Shown piece by piece: positions 43,028 to 54,289 of a stretch of DNA of 64,000 nucleotides. Positions within the stretch are counted from its first letter, which is position 1. Every line of letters begins with the position of its first letter. This DNA comes from Bufo bufo. Taxonomy: Eukaryota > Chordata > Amphibia > Anura > Bufonidae. The stretch covers positions 501,619,336 to 501,683,335 of the forward strand of contig NC_053390.1 in assembly GCF_905171765.1 (NCBI RefSeq), in the 5' to 3' direction. A program made the position numbers and the translations under genes. The notes under the pieces are model-generated. The model saw only the letters and a program-made list of their open reading frames with translations, was not told where the DNA came from and searched no databases.

Positions 43028-45292
43028 TCCTCTCGTGTACTTTCACAAATCAAACTTAAATTGCTGGGACGTGGACTATCTTTTGTTCCAACAAATAAGT
43101 TTGATATTTTCCGGTGGACAAGGGACCTTCACCTCTTTGCTCGAAGACTTAAGTTGCACAAATTCCACAAACTCAAAGACAGAAGGGAAAGTCGAGAATT
43201 GGGCGTTCCTGTCGACATTTTGAAGGACGTCCACCTTCTCTTTAACCTTGATCGGTTATCACCTAACGCCGAGGGGTTAGGTCCCTTTACGTCCTTGAAG
43301 AACAAAAGTATCAGAATGCCCCCTATGGGAGATGTGTCTTGTGTAGATGTGTTTCTACAGCACACTACTTCGGACTTGGCCACCATACACCCTGTCCCAC
43401 CTAGGTTCAACTGTAGTAAAGAAGAGAGGATGGCCATTGGGAGCCTTGAAAGTGATAAAAACATCATAATCAAACCATCAGATAAGGGGGGTAATGTCGT
43501 CGTGATGGATATGCTGGCATATAGAGGAATGTGTCTCTCCGTCCTGGAAGACGGGACTGGTTATGAAATACTTCCCAATAACCCCACCAGCAGTCTGCAA
43601 GGGACCTTGAGACACATTCTTGAAAAAGCCAAAAAAGCCTCTTTAATTAGCGGTGAGGAATATGAGTTCCTGTATCCGGTAACAGCCACCTTCTATTGTC
43701 TGCCCAAAGTCCACAAGGGGGCCACTCCAATTAAGGGACGACCAATTGTCTCGGGAGTTGGGAGCCTGTCACAAAACTGCGGGATCTATGTGGATAAGGT
43801 GTTGCGTCCTTTTGTGTCGGCTCTACCGTGAGGGACACAGGCGATCTGCTTGGAAAGTTGGAGGATATTTGTATTGAGCCACACTGGTTCTTGGCCTCCA
43901 TTGATGTGGTGGCCCTATATTCCTCCATTCCACATGAACGAGGTCTGGAGGCTACCAGCCATTATCTTAAGACCAGAGGGCAGCAATTTTCGTTGCACAA
44001 TACTTTTACCCTCGAACTGTTAAACTTTATACTGTCGAGTAATTTTTTTCTATTTGACGGTCTCATATACCACCAGCTCAGGGGCACTGCCATGGGCAGT
44101 TCCTGTGCCCCCTCGTATGCCAACTTGCTCCTGGGCTGGTGGGAGGAGTCTGTAGTGTTTGGGGAGCCATCACTTTGGTTCATCGAGCACATCGCTCTCT
44201 GGTCACGCTACATCGACGATATTTTCGTGTTGTGGAGCGGACCAGAGAGCGATTTTGACAGACTCATCTCAGAATCGAATGTGAACAGTTTCAATCTAAG
44301 ATTTACCTCTGTAATTGTCAAAGACGACAAGGGCGGTCTGAGCACGTCTATCTATCGGAAGCCTACTTCCACCAACTCCCTCCTTAGGTGTGACAGCTGC
44401 CATCCTGTCCCTCTTAAGAGAGGTATCCCAACCGGACAGTACCTGAGATTAAAACGTAACTGTTCAGAACCCAGTGATTTCAAGCACCAGGCTAGAGACC
44501 TGAGGTCTAGGTTCCAGGAGAGAGGGTATCCGGACAGGACCCTCAGACTGGCCTACGAAAAAACTAAAGTACGTACACGAACTGAGTTACTCCACCCTAC
44601 GACTAGTAGGGTGAGTGAATCTCAAGGTACTGTCCGGTTAATAGGTACATTCGATGCCGCGGCTTCCCAAGTGAAGAAGATCCTGGCACGGCACTGGGAT
44701 ACCCTTCTGATGGACCCAGACCCGACTAATGTTCTCAACCCCACCGTTTCCCTCACCTTTAGGAGAGGTAATAACCTAAGGGATAGGCTGGTGCACAGCC
44801 ATTTTGTCCCTCCAGTGAAACCACGGACGTGGCTGGATATACCTGTGAAGGGTTGCCACAGATGCGGACATTGCAGCTTCTGTGGCTGCCTGTCGCAGGG
44901 TAAGACTTTCACTGAGGAACCCAACAACACAGTCTACCATGTGAGGGGCTTCATTAACTGCCGCACGGCGGGTGTGATTTATCTGATAACGTGTGTTTGC
45001 GGGCTACGTTACATTGGCAAAACTTTTAGGGAACTGCGCAAGCGTATGGGGGGAACACTATGGTGATATTCGAAACAACAGAGATACCCCCATAGCGCGC
45101 CATGTACAGCTGTCTCATAATGGATGCTCTTCGGCCATCAGCTTCATGGCCATTGAACGTGTGCTTAAACCAGCACGGGGGGGCGATTGGAATAGACACA
45201 TTCTACAAAGAGAATGTTGGTGGACGTTCACCCTAAATACGGTTGCCCCTCACGGTCTCAATGAGCAACTAAACTTCAGCTGCTTCTTCTGA
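43028..45292 (+). pseudogene. PLE protein: reverse transcriptase with GIY-YIG endonuclease, two frameshifts
   Basis: Begins SSRVLSQIKLKLLGRGLSF and VPTNKFDIFRWTRDL, a typical PLE N-terminal region; earlier residues are truncated. RT motifs follow: IIIKPSDKGGNVVVMD, FYCLPKVHKG, GRPIVSG, LASIDVVALYSSIPHERG, LRGTAMGSSCAPSYANLLLG and SRYIDDIFVLW (catalytic YIDD at 44209-44220). Then a Cys cluster, CHRCGHCSFCGC, and the endonuclease GVIYLITCVCGLRYIGKTF. The frame breaks at about 43828 (a small deletion) and at about 45050 in a G6 run; the endonuclease ends in the third frame at 45292. The RT copies RNA at chromosome ends or nicks; GIY-YIG makes the nick. Inactive as it stands, but both lesions are minor. 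Confidence 0.92.
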
Positions 45293-46278
45293 TCACTATG
45301 GTTTCTGTCTAAGTCCGGGGATCAGATTCTCGGTCATTTAACCCCTGTTTATTTTTGGTCTCTTATGTGGGATAATGGACACACACTGCCATGTCCCCTG
45401 AGAATGTGTGAGAGGGACAAGGAGGTTATGGTCCCACCAGACCAATGAGCTGTCTGCTCCTCCTTTGTGTACCCTCTCGCTATTCTTTTCCTGAAATTTG
45501 TACTGGAGCCAAGTTCTCCCTATTAATATACCCTTAAGAGGGGGCGGTCCAGTTATGTGCCATGCAGACCTAGGGAGCGGTCCTGCATGACTCCAATTGT
45601 GCCCCAACATGACGCTGTGCTAAACTGTCAAACAGCTAGACCGAGCGGTTGGCTCTTTCAGTCATTTGGGGCATCCTTGCGCAAGCACGGATGGTGTGTG
45701 ATTCCGATCATGTGGCCGCCGTCATGACGCGACAGTCTCTGACGTCGGCACATCTCGGCGGTCACGTGATGCGGAAGTACAGCCGTGCGTTCCACCTCTA
45801 GCCCCATGGAACGCATGAGGTGGGGGCTCTGAGCGCATGCGCGGCCATGTGATTTCGGCTATCCCGATCACATGACCGCAATAGTGAAACGCCTCCTATG
45901 ACGTCATGAATAGGCGCCTGGCCGGCGACAATTAGCTGGCTATGAGGCGTTTTACTTGGCCCTTCAGCCTTTATAAGGAGGCAGTCTTGCCCCACTAACT
46001 GCCGGTCACCCCACCACTGCAGACACCACCACCCTGGGTCCTGCTTGGAGGTGGATTTACAGCCATACGCCGACCGCAGCCATCAGCAAGTGATTCCCCA
46101 CCATGGTCCCATATGGGATGATTGATGGAGGTTCATCTAAGTTACTCTACTCACTTCTGTTTGTTTGCTTCTCACTGTTATTTTTAGACGCAGCCACATA
46201 TTGACTGCAGCTAATGCACAGGCTATTCCCTAAACTTTTGGTCAACTAGCCGGGAGGGATAACCATCATCTTTGCCCC

Positions 46279-46329
46279 GTGTCCCCTGAGGAATCCTGGG
46301 GCATCCATTGAAGAAACACGTCGGGACAC
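46279..46329 (+). ncRNA. Hammerhead ribozyme motif of the PLE, stem II decayed
   Basis: Stem I GTGTCCC (46279-46285) pairs perfectly with GGGACAC (46323-46329). Between them lie CTGAGGA (fits CTGANGA), a weak stem II region with a possible TGG-CCA hairpin, GAAA, a two-pair stem III (AC-AC-GT) and the cleavage C. All core bases are kept; the poor stem II makes activity doubtful. Confidence 0.65.
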
Positions 46330-46780
46330 TTGAGTATACCCCCACCTCATCCCCTTTCTTTGGCTTTTTGGTGGGGTTACATCTCTATGAATTTTTATAT
46401 GTATGTGGTTCTATTGGACATGATTTTTTTTTGTGTTAGGGCCTCATTAGGGCTACCTATACAGGAACAGAGTTCCAGTCTGGGCCACCCCTTGCGGGGC
46501 TTTTTGGACCCCGTCCCTTGGACACACTCTGTAGGGTGGACTAGGACAAGCAGGGAGGCAGTAGGGCCAGTGGGTTACTTATACTAACACCGTCTCGCCC
46601 GCCTCTCCACATATATTGGTCCAGTCCATCATCTACATTTTTGTCTGTTTTGTAACTCTCTATGCCCGTTCACCATACTTGGTTGAGTGCGTGCACGTCT
46701 TACTCGTTGTATGTCTGTAGGGGCTGCTTTTATCTCCTATATGCTATTAAAAGTCAAGTTTTATTGAGTATACTGCCCCT

Positions 46781-47862
46781 CATAGTTTTCTCTTGTTGTA
46801 TTTTTTGAGCAGTATTCAGGGAGGCACCACTGCCTTTCCACTGGCAAACCATCAAGTTCTGGCCATTAAAAATGGACATGCTGTGTGTACATCCATTTTC
46901 TGGCTGTGTATCTGTTTTTAATGGCCATTTTGCATCAGTTGTTCATCAAAAATGGATGTAGTTCACTGGCTTTTTTTTTTTATATCCCAACCCCTGCACT
47001 GCTCTCTGTATATTTTATGCCCTCCACAGGGTTCCTGGACATCAAATGGCCGTCATAGTGTCTCCAGTATTAATAATTGCCACATAGTGCCCACTCAGTA
47101 TAAATAATTACCCCTTAGTGCCCATCATGATATAGATTTGGGCCAAATTGTGCCTCCAGTCTATATAATGGCCAACACATCCATTAAAAAAACAAACCTC
47201 CTGCACATGATGGAAAACACATGTGTGACATCACCATGCTTGGAATATTAGGTCCTAAAGCCTGCAGTGAGGAGCAAGTGTCCCTGCGGCTGCAAGTGGA
47301 TGAGTTAAGTATTAATTTTTGGGTGTGCAGCAAGCCCCGGAGGAGTCTGTGCAGAGGATGGGAGTGGTAGTGGCCCTGATGAAGTGATGTGTCATGGTGT
47401 ACTCCCTCAGGCCATTTCTCCTTCAATACTACATACTGGAAATGTAGTATTGAAGAATGAGGCCAGAATTAAGCTTAATAAAGTCTCTTTTGGTAAGTGC
47501 AACATAAAACTTCAAATAGCAGCTGATTTCAAGTGCAGTTTCCTGGCGCCGGTAAGTAATATGGAGGAAGGTTTGATGGCTGCAATTTAGCACTTGTACT
47601 GGCCTAATAACAATCTGGGTGATTGGTGTCTTAGCCATAGTCCTTCACCTCGCAGCAGTGTCTTTAATACTGGTTGTAGGTGGTCATTCTGCTGTCTGTC
47701 TTCTAAACACCCCATCGATTTCAGTGGGGTCCATCTGCCAAGAAAATGGACAAAAATAGGACATGTCCTATTTTTTGACAGCCACTATTCACTGGCCCTT
47801 AAAAAACAGGTGTGAATGTAGCCTAAATGCATAGGGAAGTCTAAAGCTGCTTTCACACAGTC
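46781..47862. other. No gene; degraded repeats
   Basis: Short degenerate units (CTCCAGTATTAATAATTGCC and variants) at about 47050-47180. Two MITE-like scraps: about 46855-46975 and 47735-47825; the latter ends AGGTGTGAATGTAGCCTA, a common MITE terminus. No coding signal. Confidence 0.45.
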
Positions 47863-48297
47863 GGCCATCTTTCACACGACCGTATGGCTTTTTCAGTATT
47901 TTGCAGTCTGTTTTTCACGGATCCGTTGTTCTGTTTTTTATTTCCGTTGTGTTTCCGTTGCGTTTTTTCATTTGGCATATACAGTATACAGTAATTACAT
48001 AGAAAAAATTGGGCTGGGCATAAAATTTTCAATAGATGGTTCCGCAAAAACGGAACGGATACGGAAGACATACGGATGCATTTCCATATGTGTTCTATTT
48101 TGTTTGCGGACCCATTGACTTGAATGGAGCCACAGAACGTGATTTGCGGGCAATAATAGGACATGTTCAATCCTTCAACGGAACGGAAATACGGAAACAG
48201 AATGCATACGGAGTACATTCCGTTTTTTGGTGGAACCATATCCGTATACGGGACGCAAAAAACGGCACGTAAAAAAACGGTCGTGTGAAAGAGGCCT
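47863..48297. mobile_element. PIF/Harbinger-like MITE, second copy of the 9.9-kb type
   Basis: Left end GGCCATCTTTCACACGACCG, right end CGGTCGTGTGAAAGAGGCC, and the interior shares ACCGTATGGCTTTTTC, ATTTGCGGGCAATAATAGGA and CATACGGAGTACATTCCG with 9858-10366. Non-coding palindrome interrupted near 47960-48040 by AT-rich sequence, as in the other copy. Confidence 0.75.
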
Positions 48298-48600
48298 CAC
48301 AGTGTTTGGTCATTGATTTTTATCAGTGTTTGGCCTCTTTCACATGAGCGTGTCCGGATTAGGTCCGGATGCGTCCCGGGTGTATTGCGGCATACCCGCG
48401 TGAGTAGGTACGCAATTGCAGTCAGTTTTGACTGCGATTGCGTTCCGTTGTTCAGTTTTTATCGCGCGGGTGCAATGTGTTTTGCACGCGCGTGATAAAA
48501 AACCGACTGTGGTACCCAGACCCGAACTTCTTCACAGAAGTTCAGGCTTGTGTTCAAGGTTGTGTAGATTGTATTATTTTCCCTTATAACATGGTTATAA

Positions 48601-49062
48601 GGCTGGGTTCACACTTGAGCGTTTTACAGCGCGTTCAAACGCGCTGTAAAACGCTCAACACATGAAAACCAATGCTTCCCTATGGCCCTGGTTCTCACTT
48701 GAGCGTTTTACAGCACGTTTGAACGTGCTGAAAAACGCCCTACGCTCAAAAAATTCTTGAGCTTCTTTGGGGCGTTTTGTCGCGTGTTTGCGGCCATAGG
48801 ATTGCATAGGAACGCGCAAATATGTTCTTTTGCGCATTTGTGACCAGAAAAACGCGCGTACGAACGCGCGTTTGGCACATAGCAACAGGCAATAAAAGGC
48901 CACACCCTAGTGATAGGCAAATGTCTAGCCTGACCAAGATGCTGTCAATCACACAAACGCGCGTAATACGCGCGTTGACTATGGACAAAAACGCGCATAA
49001 AACGCGCGACAAAAAGGCGCGTTAAACACGCATATCAAATACGCTCAAGTGTGAACCCAGCC
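48601..49062. mobile_element. CpG-rich MITE with TAA target duplication
   Basis: GGCTGGGTTCACACTTGAGC and its complement GCTCAAGTGTGAACCCAGCC bound the unit; TAA on both sides (48598-48600, 49063-49065). Interior full of GCGCG words (AACGCGCGTA, AAACGCGCGAC). Left end contains a local hairpin (GAGCGTTTTACAGCGCGTT). The TAA target suggests Harbinger mobilisation. Confidence 0.88.
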
Positions 49063-49108
49063 TAAGGGAAAATAATAGCATTCTGAATATAGAATGCATA
49101 GTAAAATA

Positions 49109-50671
49109 CAGGGAGTGCAGAATTATTAGGCAAGTTGTATTTTTGAGGATTAATTTTATTATTGAACAACAACCATGTTCTCAATGAACCCAAAAAACTC
49201 ATTAATATCAAAGCTGAATATTTTTGGAAGTAGTTTTTAGTTTGTTTTTAGTTTTAGCTATTTTAGGGGGATATCTGTGTGTGCAGGTGACTATTACTGT
49301 GCATAATTATTAGGCAACTTAACAAAAAACAAATATATACCCATTTCAATTATTTATTTTTACCAGTGAAACCAATATAACATCTCAACATTCACAAATA
49401 TACATTTCTGACATTCAAAAACAAAACAAAAACAAATCAGTGACCAATATAGCCACCTTTCTTTGCAAGGACACTGAAAAGCCTGCCATCCATGGATTCT
49501 GTCAGTGTTTTGATCTGTTCACCATCAACATTGTGTGCAGCAGCAACCACAGCCTCCCAGACACTGTTCAGAGAGGTGTACTGTTTTCCCTCCTTGTAAA
49601 TCTCACATTTGATGATGGACCACAGGTTTTCAATGGGGTTCAGATCAGGTGAACAAGGAGGCCATGTCATTAGATTTTCTTCTTTTATACCCTTTCTTGC
49701 CAGCCACGCTGTGGAGTACTTGGACGCGTGTGATGGAGCATTGTCCTGCATGAAAATCATGTTTTTCTTGAAGGATGCAGACTTCTTCCTGTACCACTGC
49801 TTGAAGAAGGTGTCTTCCAGAAACTGGCAGTAGGACTGGGAGTTGAGCTTGACTCCATTCTCAACCCGAAAAGGCCCCACAAGCTCATCTTTGATGATAC
49901 CAGCCCAAACCAGTACTCCACCTCCACCTTGCTGGCGTCTGAGTCGGACTGGAGCTCTCTGCCCTTTACCAATCCAGCCACGGGCCCATCCATCTGGCCC
50001 ATCAAGACTCGCTCTCATTTCATCAGTCCATAAAACCTTAGAAAATTCAGTCTTGAGATATTTCTTGGCCCAGTCTTGACGTTTCAGCTTGTGTGTCTTG
50101 TTCAGTGGTGGTCGTCTTTCAGCCTTTCTTACCTTGGCCATGTCTCTGAGTATTGCACACCTTGTGCTTTTGGGCACTCCAGTGATGTTGCAGCTCTGAA
50201 ATATGGCCAAACTGGTGGCAAGTGGCATCTTGGCAGCTGCACGCTTGACTTTTCTCAGTTCATGGGCAGTTATTTTGCGCCTTGGTTTTTCCACACGCTT
50301 CTTGCGACCCTGTTGACTATTTTGAATGAAACGCTTGATTGTTCGATGATCACGCTTCAGAAGCTTTGCAATTTTAAGAGTGCTGCATCCCTCTGCAAGA
50401 TATCTCACTATTTTTGACTTTTCTGAGCCTGTCAAGTCCTTCTTTTGACCCATTTTGCCAAAGGAAAGGAAGTTGCCTAATAATTATGCACACTTAATAT
50501 AGGGTGTTGATGTCATTAGACCACACCCCTTCTCATTACAGAGATGCACATCACCTAATATGCTTAATTGGTAGTAGGCTTTCGAGCCTATACAGCTTGG
50601 AGTAAGACAACATGCATAAAGAGGATGATGTGGTCAAAATACTCATTTGCCTAATAATTCTGCACGCAGTG
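49109..50671 (-). mobile_element. Tc1/mariner DD37E transposon, copy 2
   Basis: Same family as 6250-7813, opposite orientation, with TA flanks (49107-49108, 50672-50673). Left end CAGGGAGTGCAGAATTATT; right end TGCACGCAGTG where the family has TGCACTCCCTG, so four terminal bases are altered. Inserted in the arm of a palindromic repeat. Carries an intact transposase. Confidence 0.95.
49437..50453 (-). CDS. Tc1/mariner transposase (DD37E family), intact catalytic triad
   Basis: 338 residues, open, about 97 percent like copy 1 by eye. N-terminal helix-turn-helix region (KIAKLLKRDHRTIKRFI), then DDE domain: D144 in LWTDEM, D237 in FMQDNAPSH, E275 in SPDLNPIENLW. The start ATG follows GGCAAA and is preceded by the inner end repeat, as in copy 1. 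With all three catalytic residues, this is the only DD37E protein in the window that could work; it could act on both copies in trans, though one end of its own element is mutated. Function is inferred from family. Confidence 0.95.
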   Translation of the reverse strand: MGQKKDLTGSEKSKIVRYLAEGCSTLKIAKLLKRDHRTIKRFIQNSQQGRKKRVEKPRRKITAHELRKVKRAAAKMPLATSLAIFQSCNITGVPKSTRCAILRDMAKVRKAERRPPLNKTHKLKRQDWAKKYLKTEFSKVLWTDEMRASLDGPDGWARGWIGKGQRAPVRLRRQQGGGGVLVWAGIIKDELVGPFRVENGVKLNSQSYCQFLEDTFFKQWYRKKSASFKKNMIFMQDNAPSHASKYSTAWLARKGIKEENLMTWPPCSPDLNPIENLWSIIKCEIYKEGKQYTSLNSVWEAVVAAAHNVDGEQIKTLTESMDGRLFSVLAKKGGYIGH

Positions 50672-50673
50672 TA

Positions 50674-50994
50674 GGGCTGGAGGGGTTAAAAAAAATATAT
50701 ATATATTTTAACTCACCTTAATCCACTTGTTCGCGCAGCCGACATCTCTTCTGTCTTCTTTCTATAGGACCTGGGTAAAGGACCTGTGGTGATGTCACTA
50801 TGCTCATCACATGGTCATTCACATGATCCATCACCATGGTGATGGATCATGTGATTGACCATGTGATGAGCGCAGTGATGTCACCACAGGTACTTTGCCC
50901 AGGTCCTGAAGAAAGAAGACAGAAGAGATGCCGGCTGCGCGAACAAGTGGATTAAGGTGAGTTAAATATTTTTTTTTTTAACCCCTCCAGCCCT
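50674..50994. repeat. 320-bp near-perfect palindrome
   Basis: GGGCTGGAGGGGTTAAA at the left is mirrored by TTTAACCCCTCCAGCCC at the right; inner words such as CTGCGCGAACAAGTGGATTA and CTGTGGTGATGTCAC pair with their complements. The centre is CCATCACCATGGTGATGG near 50833. It is the inner part of the 48331-51348 repeat. Confidence 0.9.
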
Positions 50995-51348
50995 ATTTTA
51001 CTATGCATTCTGTATTCAGAATGCTATTATTTTCCCTTATAACCATGTTTTAAAGGAAAATAATAATGATCGGGTCCCCATCACGATCGTCACCTAGCAA
51101 CCGTGCGTGCGGATGCTTGCGATTTTCACGCAAGCCCATTCATTTCTATGGGGCCTGCGTTACGTGAAAAACGCACAAAGAGGAGCATGCTGCAATTTTC
51201 ACGCAACGCACAAGTGATGCGTGAAAATCACCACTCATGTGCACAGCCCCATAGAAATGAATAGGTCCGGATTCAGTGCGGGTGCAATGCGTTCACCTCA
51301 CGCATTGCACCCGCGCGGAAATCTCGCCCGTGTGAAAGGGGCCTTTGT

Positions 51349-51739
51349 GAGCGAAAACCAAGTGCAGCTCAAAAACACAGGACAGGTGCAAACCTTTCCA
51401 TTACACCTTATCTCTGTGAAGCTTGTGTTGTGAGTAATGTCAGTGCACCACTGGCAATGCTATACTCATTGCTCGCTGGGTCTACTGTTCTGTGTAAATG
51501 CTTCCACAATGAAAGCACTCATTGGTTAATAGGGCCACCCCCCTTAACTATCCCCCCACCACACACACACACCGCCCGAGGTATCTTGGGCCGCACAAAA
51601 TCACCTCAGGGGCCGCATGTTTCAGGCACCTGTTCTAGATGAATACAAATATGCCTAAAATGCCTGCATAGTATTAATAGTAACACTAGTGTCTGACCAA
51701 ATTTTTCCAGCAGCATTTTTCAGAGCTGCAATATAGGAG
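51349..51739. other. No gene recognised; short CA repeat
   Basis: Unassigned DNA with CACACACACA near 51561. No motif. Confidence 0.4.
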
Positions 51740-52127
51740 AAACCAACGCATTAGCAACTGTGGCCAACTCCAACAATTTCACTTTCATTTCGCTTAAATT
51801 TTTTTCCCTATCTTCCTTAAGCCATAACTTTTTTATATTTCCGTTCACATGAGCCTATAAAATCTGGTTTAAATTTTTTTATTTTGAACCATCATGGTCA
51901 GCTTAGTGACCACTAATACACATTTTTACTGATGTAAACAAAGGGTTTTTTGCTAAACAGCTTGCTTTAATCAATCATTACATGTACTTAAAATGGTGCA
52001 TTAAAAACTATAACTTGTCCTGCAAAAAATAAGACCTCATAAAAGTACATTGATGAAAAAACAAAAAAGTTATAGCTTTTGGAATGCAATTTTTAAAAAA
52101 TGCATGTGTTCACTAAGGGGTTAAAAG
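51740..52127. mobile_element. Decayed TTAA-family fragment
   Basis: Contains CTATAACTTGTCCTGCAAAA and ends CACTAAGGGGTTAA, the worn right terminus of the TTAA-flanked families. The left end was not found. Confidence 0.45.
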
Positions 52128-52281
52128 GAGTTTTACTGTCAATTGCTCATCTCTTATGTTGGCCTGCCATCTGGTGGCCAAAATAAGATTTGCAGCATAA
52201 ATGCTGTGTGTTTTGTCAGCGAGACTCACAGCATTGAAAGCAACTACGGGGCCCCTGCTGCATGAAAACACTGCATATTAA

Positions 52282-54040
52282 CCCCTTCTATGCCACAGTC
52301 AAAGCTGACCGCGGCATGCAGAGGGTACTACGGGTGCCCTTCACATCTCCATCGGGTTCCTGCACTGCAGTGACGGTGACCCGATGGCAGAGAAGGGAGC
52401 CCGATGCCTTTCATAGGCATCAGGGTTTGCCTTCTATGGAAACCTGTGAGATCCAGCCCCTTAGGGCTGTTTCACACGAGCGGATGCCGTGTGTGGCATC
52501 CGCTCCGTGAATGACAGCCAAGACCCGATGCAGACTGCAGAAGCACGGAGCATTAACATGACTGATAATGCTCCGTGCCTCTCTGTGATCTCTTTACTAC
52601 GAAATCAAAGTTGTCACTGTGATTTCGTAGTAAAGAGATCACAGAGAGGCACGGAGCATTATCAGTCATGTTAATGCTCCGTGCTTCTGCAGTCTGCATC
52701 AAGTCTTGGCTGTCATTCACGGAGCGGATGTCACGCACGGCATCCGCTCGTGTGAAACAGCCCTTAGGCTGGGCCTGACAGGCAGGCTGTCAGCATACAA
52801 GCTGACATGCAATATATTACAATACAGGATGAATTGTAATGCATTGCAGAGTGGATCAGACCCCAGAAGTTGTAGTCCCAGAGTAGGACAAAAGTAAAAA
52901 GTTTAAAAGAAAGTAAAAAAAAAATATGTTTTTCATAATAAAAAAAATAAAGTTTCAAGTAAAAAAAAGCCCCTTTCCCAAAATAAAACACGTAAAATTA
53001 TAAAAACAACGGTAACAAACGGCTCTATAAAAATATCACATGATCCACCCCATCACCTAAACGCCATTGAAATAATAAAATAAAAACTGTGCAAAAACAT
53101 TTTTTTGTCACCTTACATCACAAAAAGTGCAACACCAATTGCCCCCCAAAATAGTACCAATCAATCCGTCACCTCACCCCGCAAAAAATGAGCCCCTACA
53201 TGAAACAATCCGGTAAAAAATAAAAAGCACTATGGCTCTCAGAAAATGGAGCCACTAAAACATGATTTTTTTTTGTTTCAAAAATGCTTTTATTGTGTAA
53301 AACCTAAATAAATTAAAAAAAGAAGACATATTAGGTATCACCGCATCCGTACCAACCTGCTGTATAAAAATATCACATAATCTAACCCTTCAGGTGAACA
53401 CCGTGAAAAAAAATATATATATGGTGTCAAAAAGCCATTTTTTGTCACCTTACATCACAAAAAGTGTGATACCAAGCGATCAAAAAGTCATACGCACCCC
53501 AAAATAGTAATATTCAAACTGTCATCTAATCCCGCTAAAATGAGACCCTACCTAAAACCGTCACCGAAAAATAAAAAAAAACTATGGCTTTCAGAATATG
53601 GAGACTGTAAAAAATATTTTTTTTGTAATACCAACAAAACTGCCACCTTATCCCGTAGTTTCCAAAATGGGGTCACTTTTTGGGAGTTTCTACTGTAGGG
53701 GTGCATCAAGGGGGTCTTCAAATGTGACATGGCAACTTAAAATTATCCCAGTAAAATTTGCCCTCCAAAAAACATATGGCGTTCCTTTACTTCTGCGCCC
53801 TGTGTGCCCATACAGCAGTTTACGATCACAAATGGGGTGTTTCTGTAAACTACAAAATCAGGGTCATAAATATTGAGTTTTGTTTGGCTGTTCACCCTTG
53901 CTGTGTTACAGTAATAAAATTTATTAAATTGAAAATCTGCCAAAAAAGTTTAATTCTGAAATTTCATCTACATTTTCCTTTAATTCTTGTGGAACACCTA
54001 AAGGGTAAACAAAGTTTGTAAAATCAGTTTTGAATACCTT
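52282..54040. mobile_element. TTAA-family element, copy 4 (right end lost)
   Basis: Left end TTAACCCCTTCTATGCC at 52278. Shares modules with copies 1-3: CATATTAGGTATCACCGCAT (about 53326), CCGTAGTTTCCAAAATGGGG (about 53655) and CTGTAAACTACAAAATCAGG (about 53845). Interrupted by a palindromic MITE (52464-52763) and cut off at 54040 by another MITE. Non-coding. Confidence 0.8.
52464..52763. mobile_element. 300-bp almost perfect palindromic MITE
   Basis: Two arms of about 150 bases differ at only a few positions; ends GGGCTGTTTCACACGAGCGG and complement; TTA on both sides (52461-52463, 52764-52766). The centre is near AAATCAAAGTTGTCACTGTG. It would fold to one long hairpin. TTA/TAA targets fit Harbinger-type mobilisation. 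Confidence 0.92.
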
Positions 54041-54042
54041 AA

Positions 54043-54289
54043 AGGCCCCTTTCACACGGGCGAGTTTTCCGAGCGGGTGCAATGCGTGAGGTGAGCGCAT
54101 TGCACCCGTACTGAATCCGGACCCATTCATTTCTATGGGGCTGTGCACATGACCCATGATTTTCACGCATCACTTGTGCATTGCGTGAAAATCGCAGCAT
54201 GCTCTATATTGTGCGTTTTTCACGCAACGCAGGCACCATAGAAGTGGATGGGGCTGCATAAAAATCGCAGGCATCCGCAACAAACGTAC
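54043..54289. mobile_element. Truncated MITE related to the right arm at 51.0-51.35 kb
   Basis: Starts GGCCCCTTTCACACGGGCGA and shares GGGTGCAATGCGTGAGGTGA and CATTTCTATGGGGCTGTGCA with the complement of 51065-51348. It ends abruptly where CR1-like sequence begins; the opposite terminus is absent. Confidence 0.7.

Larger units (their letters stand above)
42947..46768 (+). mobile_element. Penelope-like element (PLE), 5'-truncated
   Basis: Contains a broken RT plus GIY-YIG endonuclease gene (to 45292), a GC-rich promoter-like stretch (45640-45960) and a hammerhead motif (46279-46329), in the order known for PLEs. TATACCGCCCCT at 42935-42946 and TATACTGCCCCT at 46769-46780 differ at one base and could be the target duplication, which would set these borders; the right border also follows an AT-rich tail. 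The left end lies inside the coding sequence. Confidence 0.78.
48331..51348. mobile_element. Large palindromic MITE-type repeat hosting two other elements
   Basis: Ends GGCCTCTTTCACATGAGCG and CGCCCGTGTGAAAGGGGCC. The segments TTATTTTCCCTTATAACATG (left) and its mirror after 51020 show that 48580-48600, 49066-49106 and 50674-50833 form the left arm and 50834-51048 the right. Nested inside are a MITE (48601-49062) and a Tc1 DD37E transposon. The two outer ends differ in sequence, so the unit may be a chimera of two related families. Confidence 0.65.
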
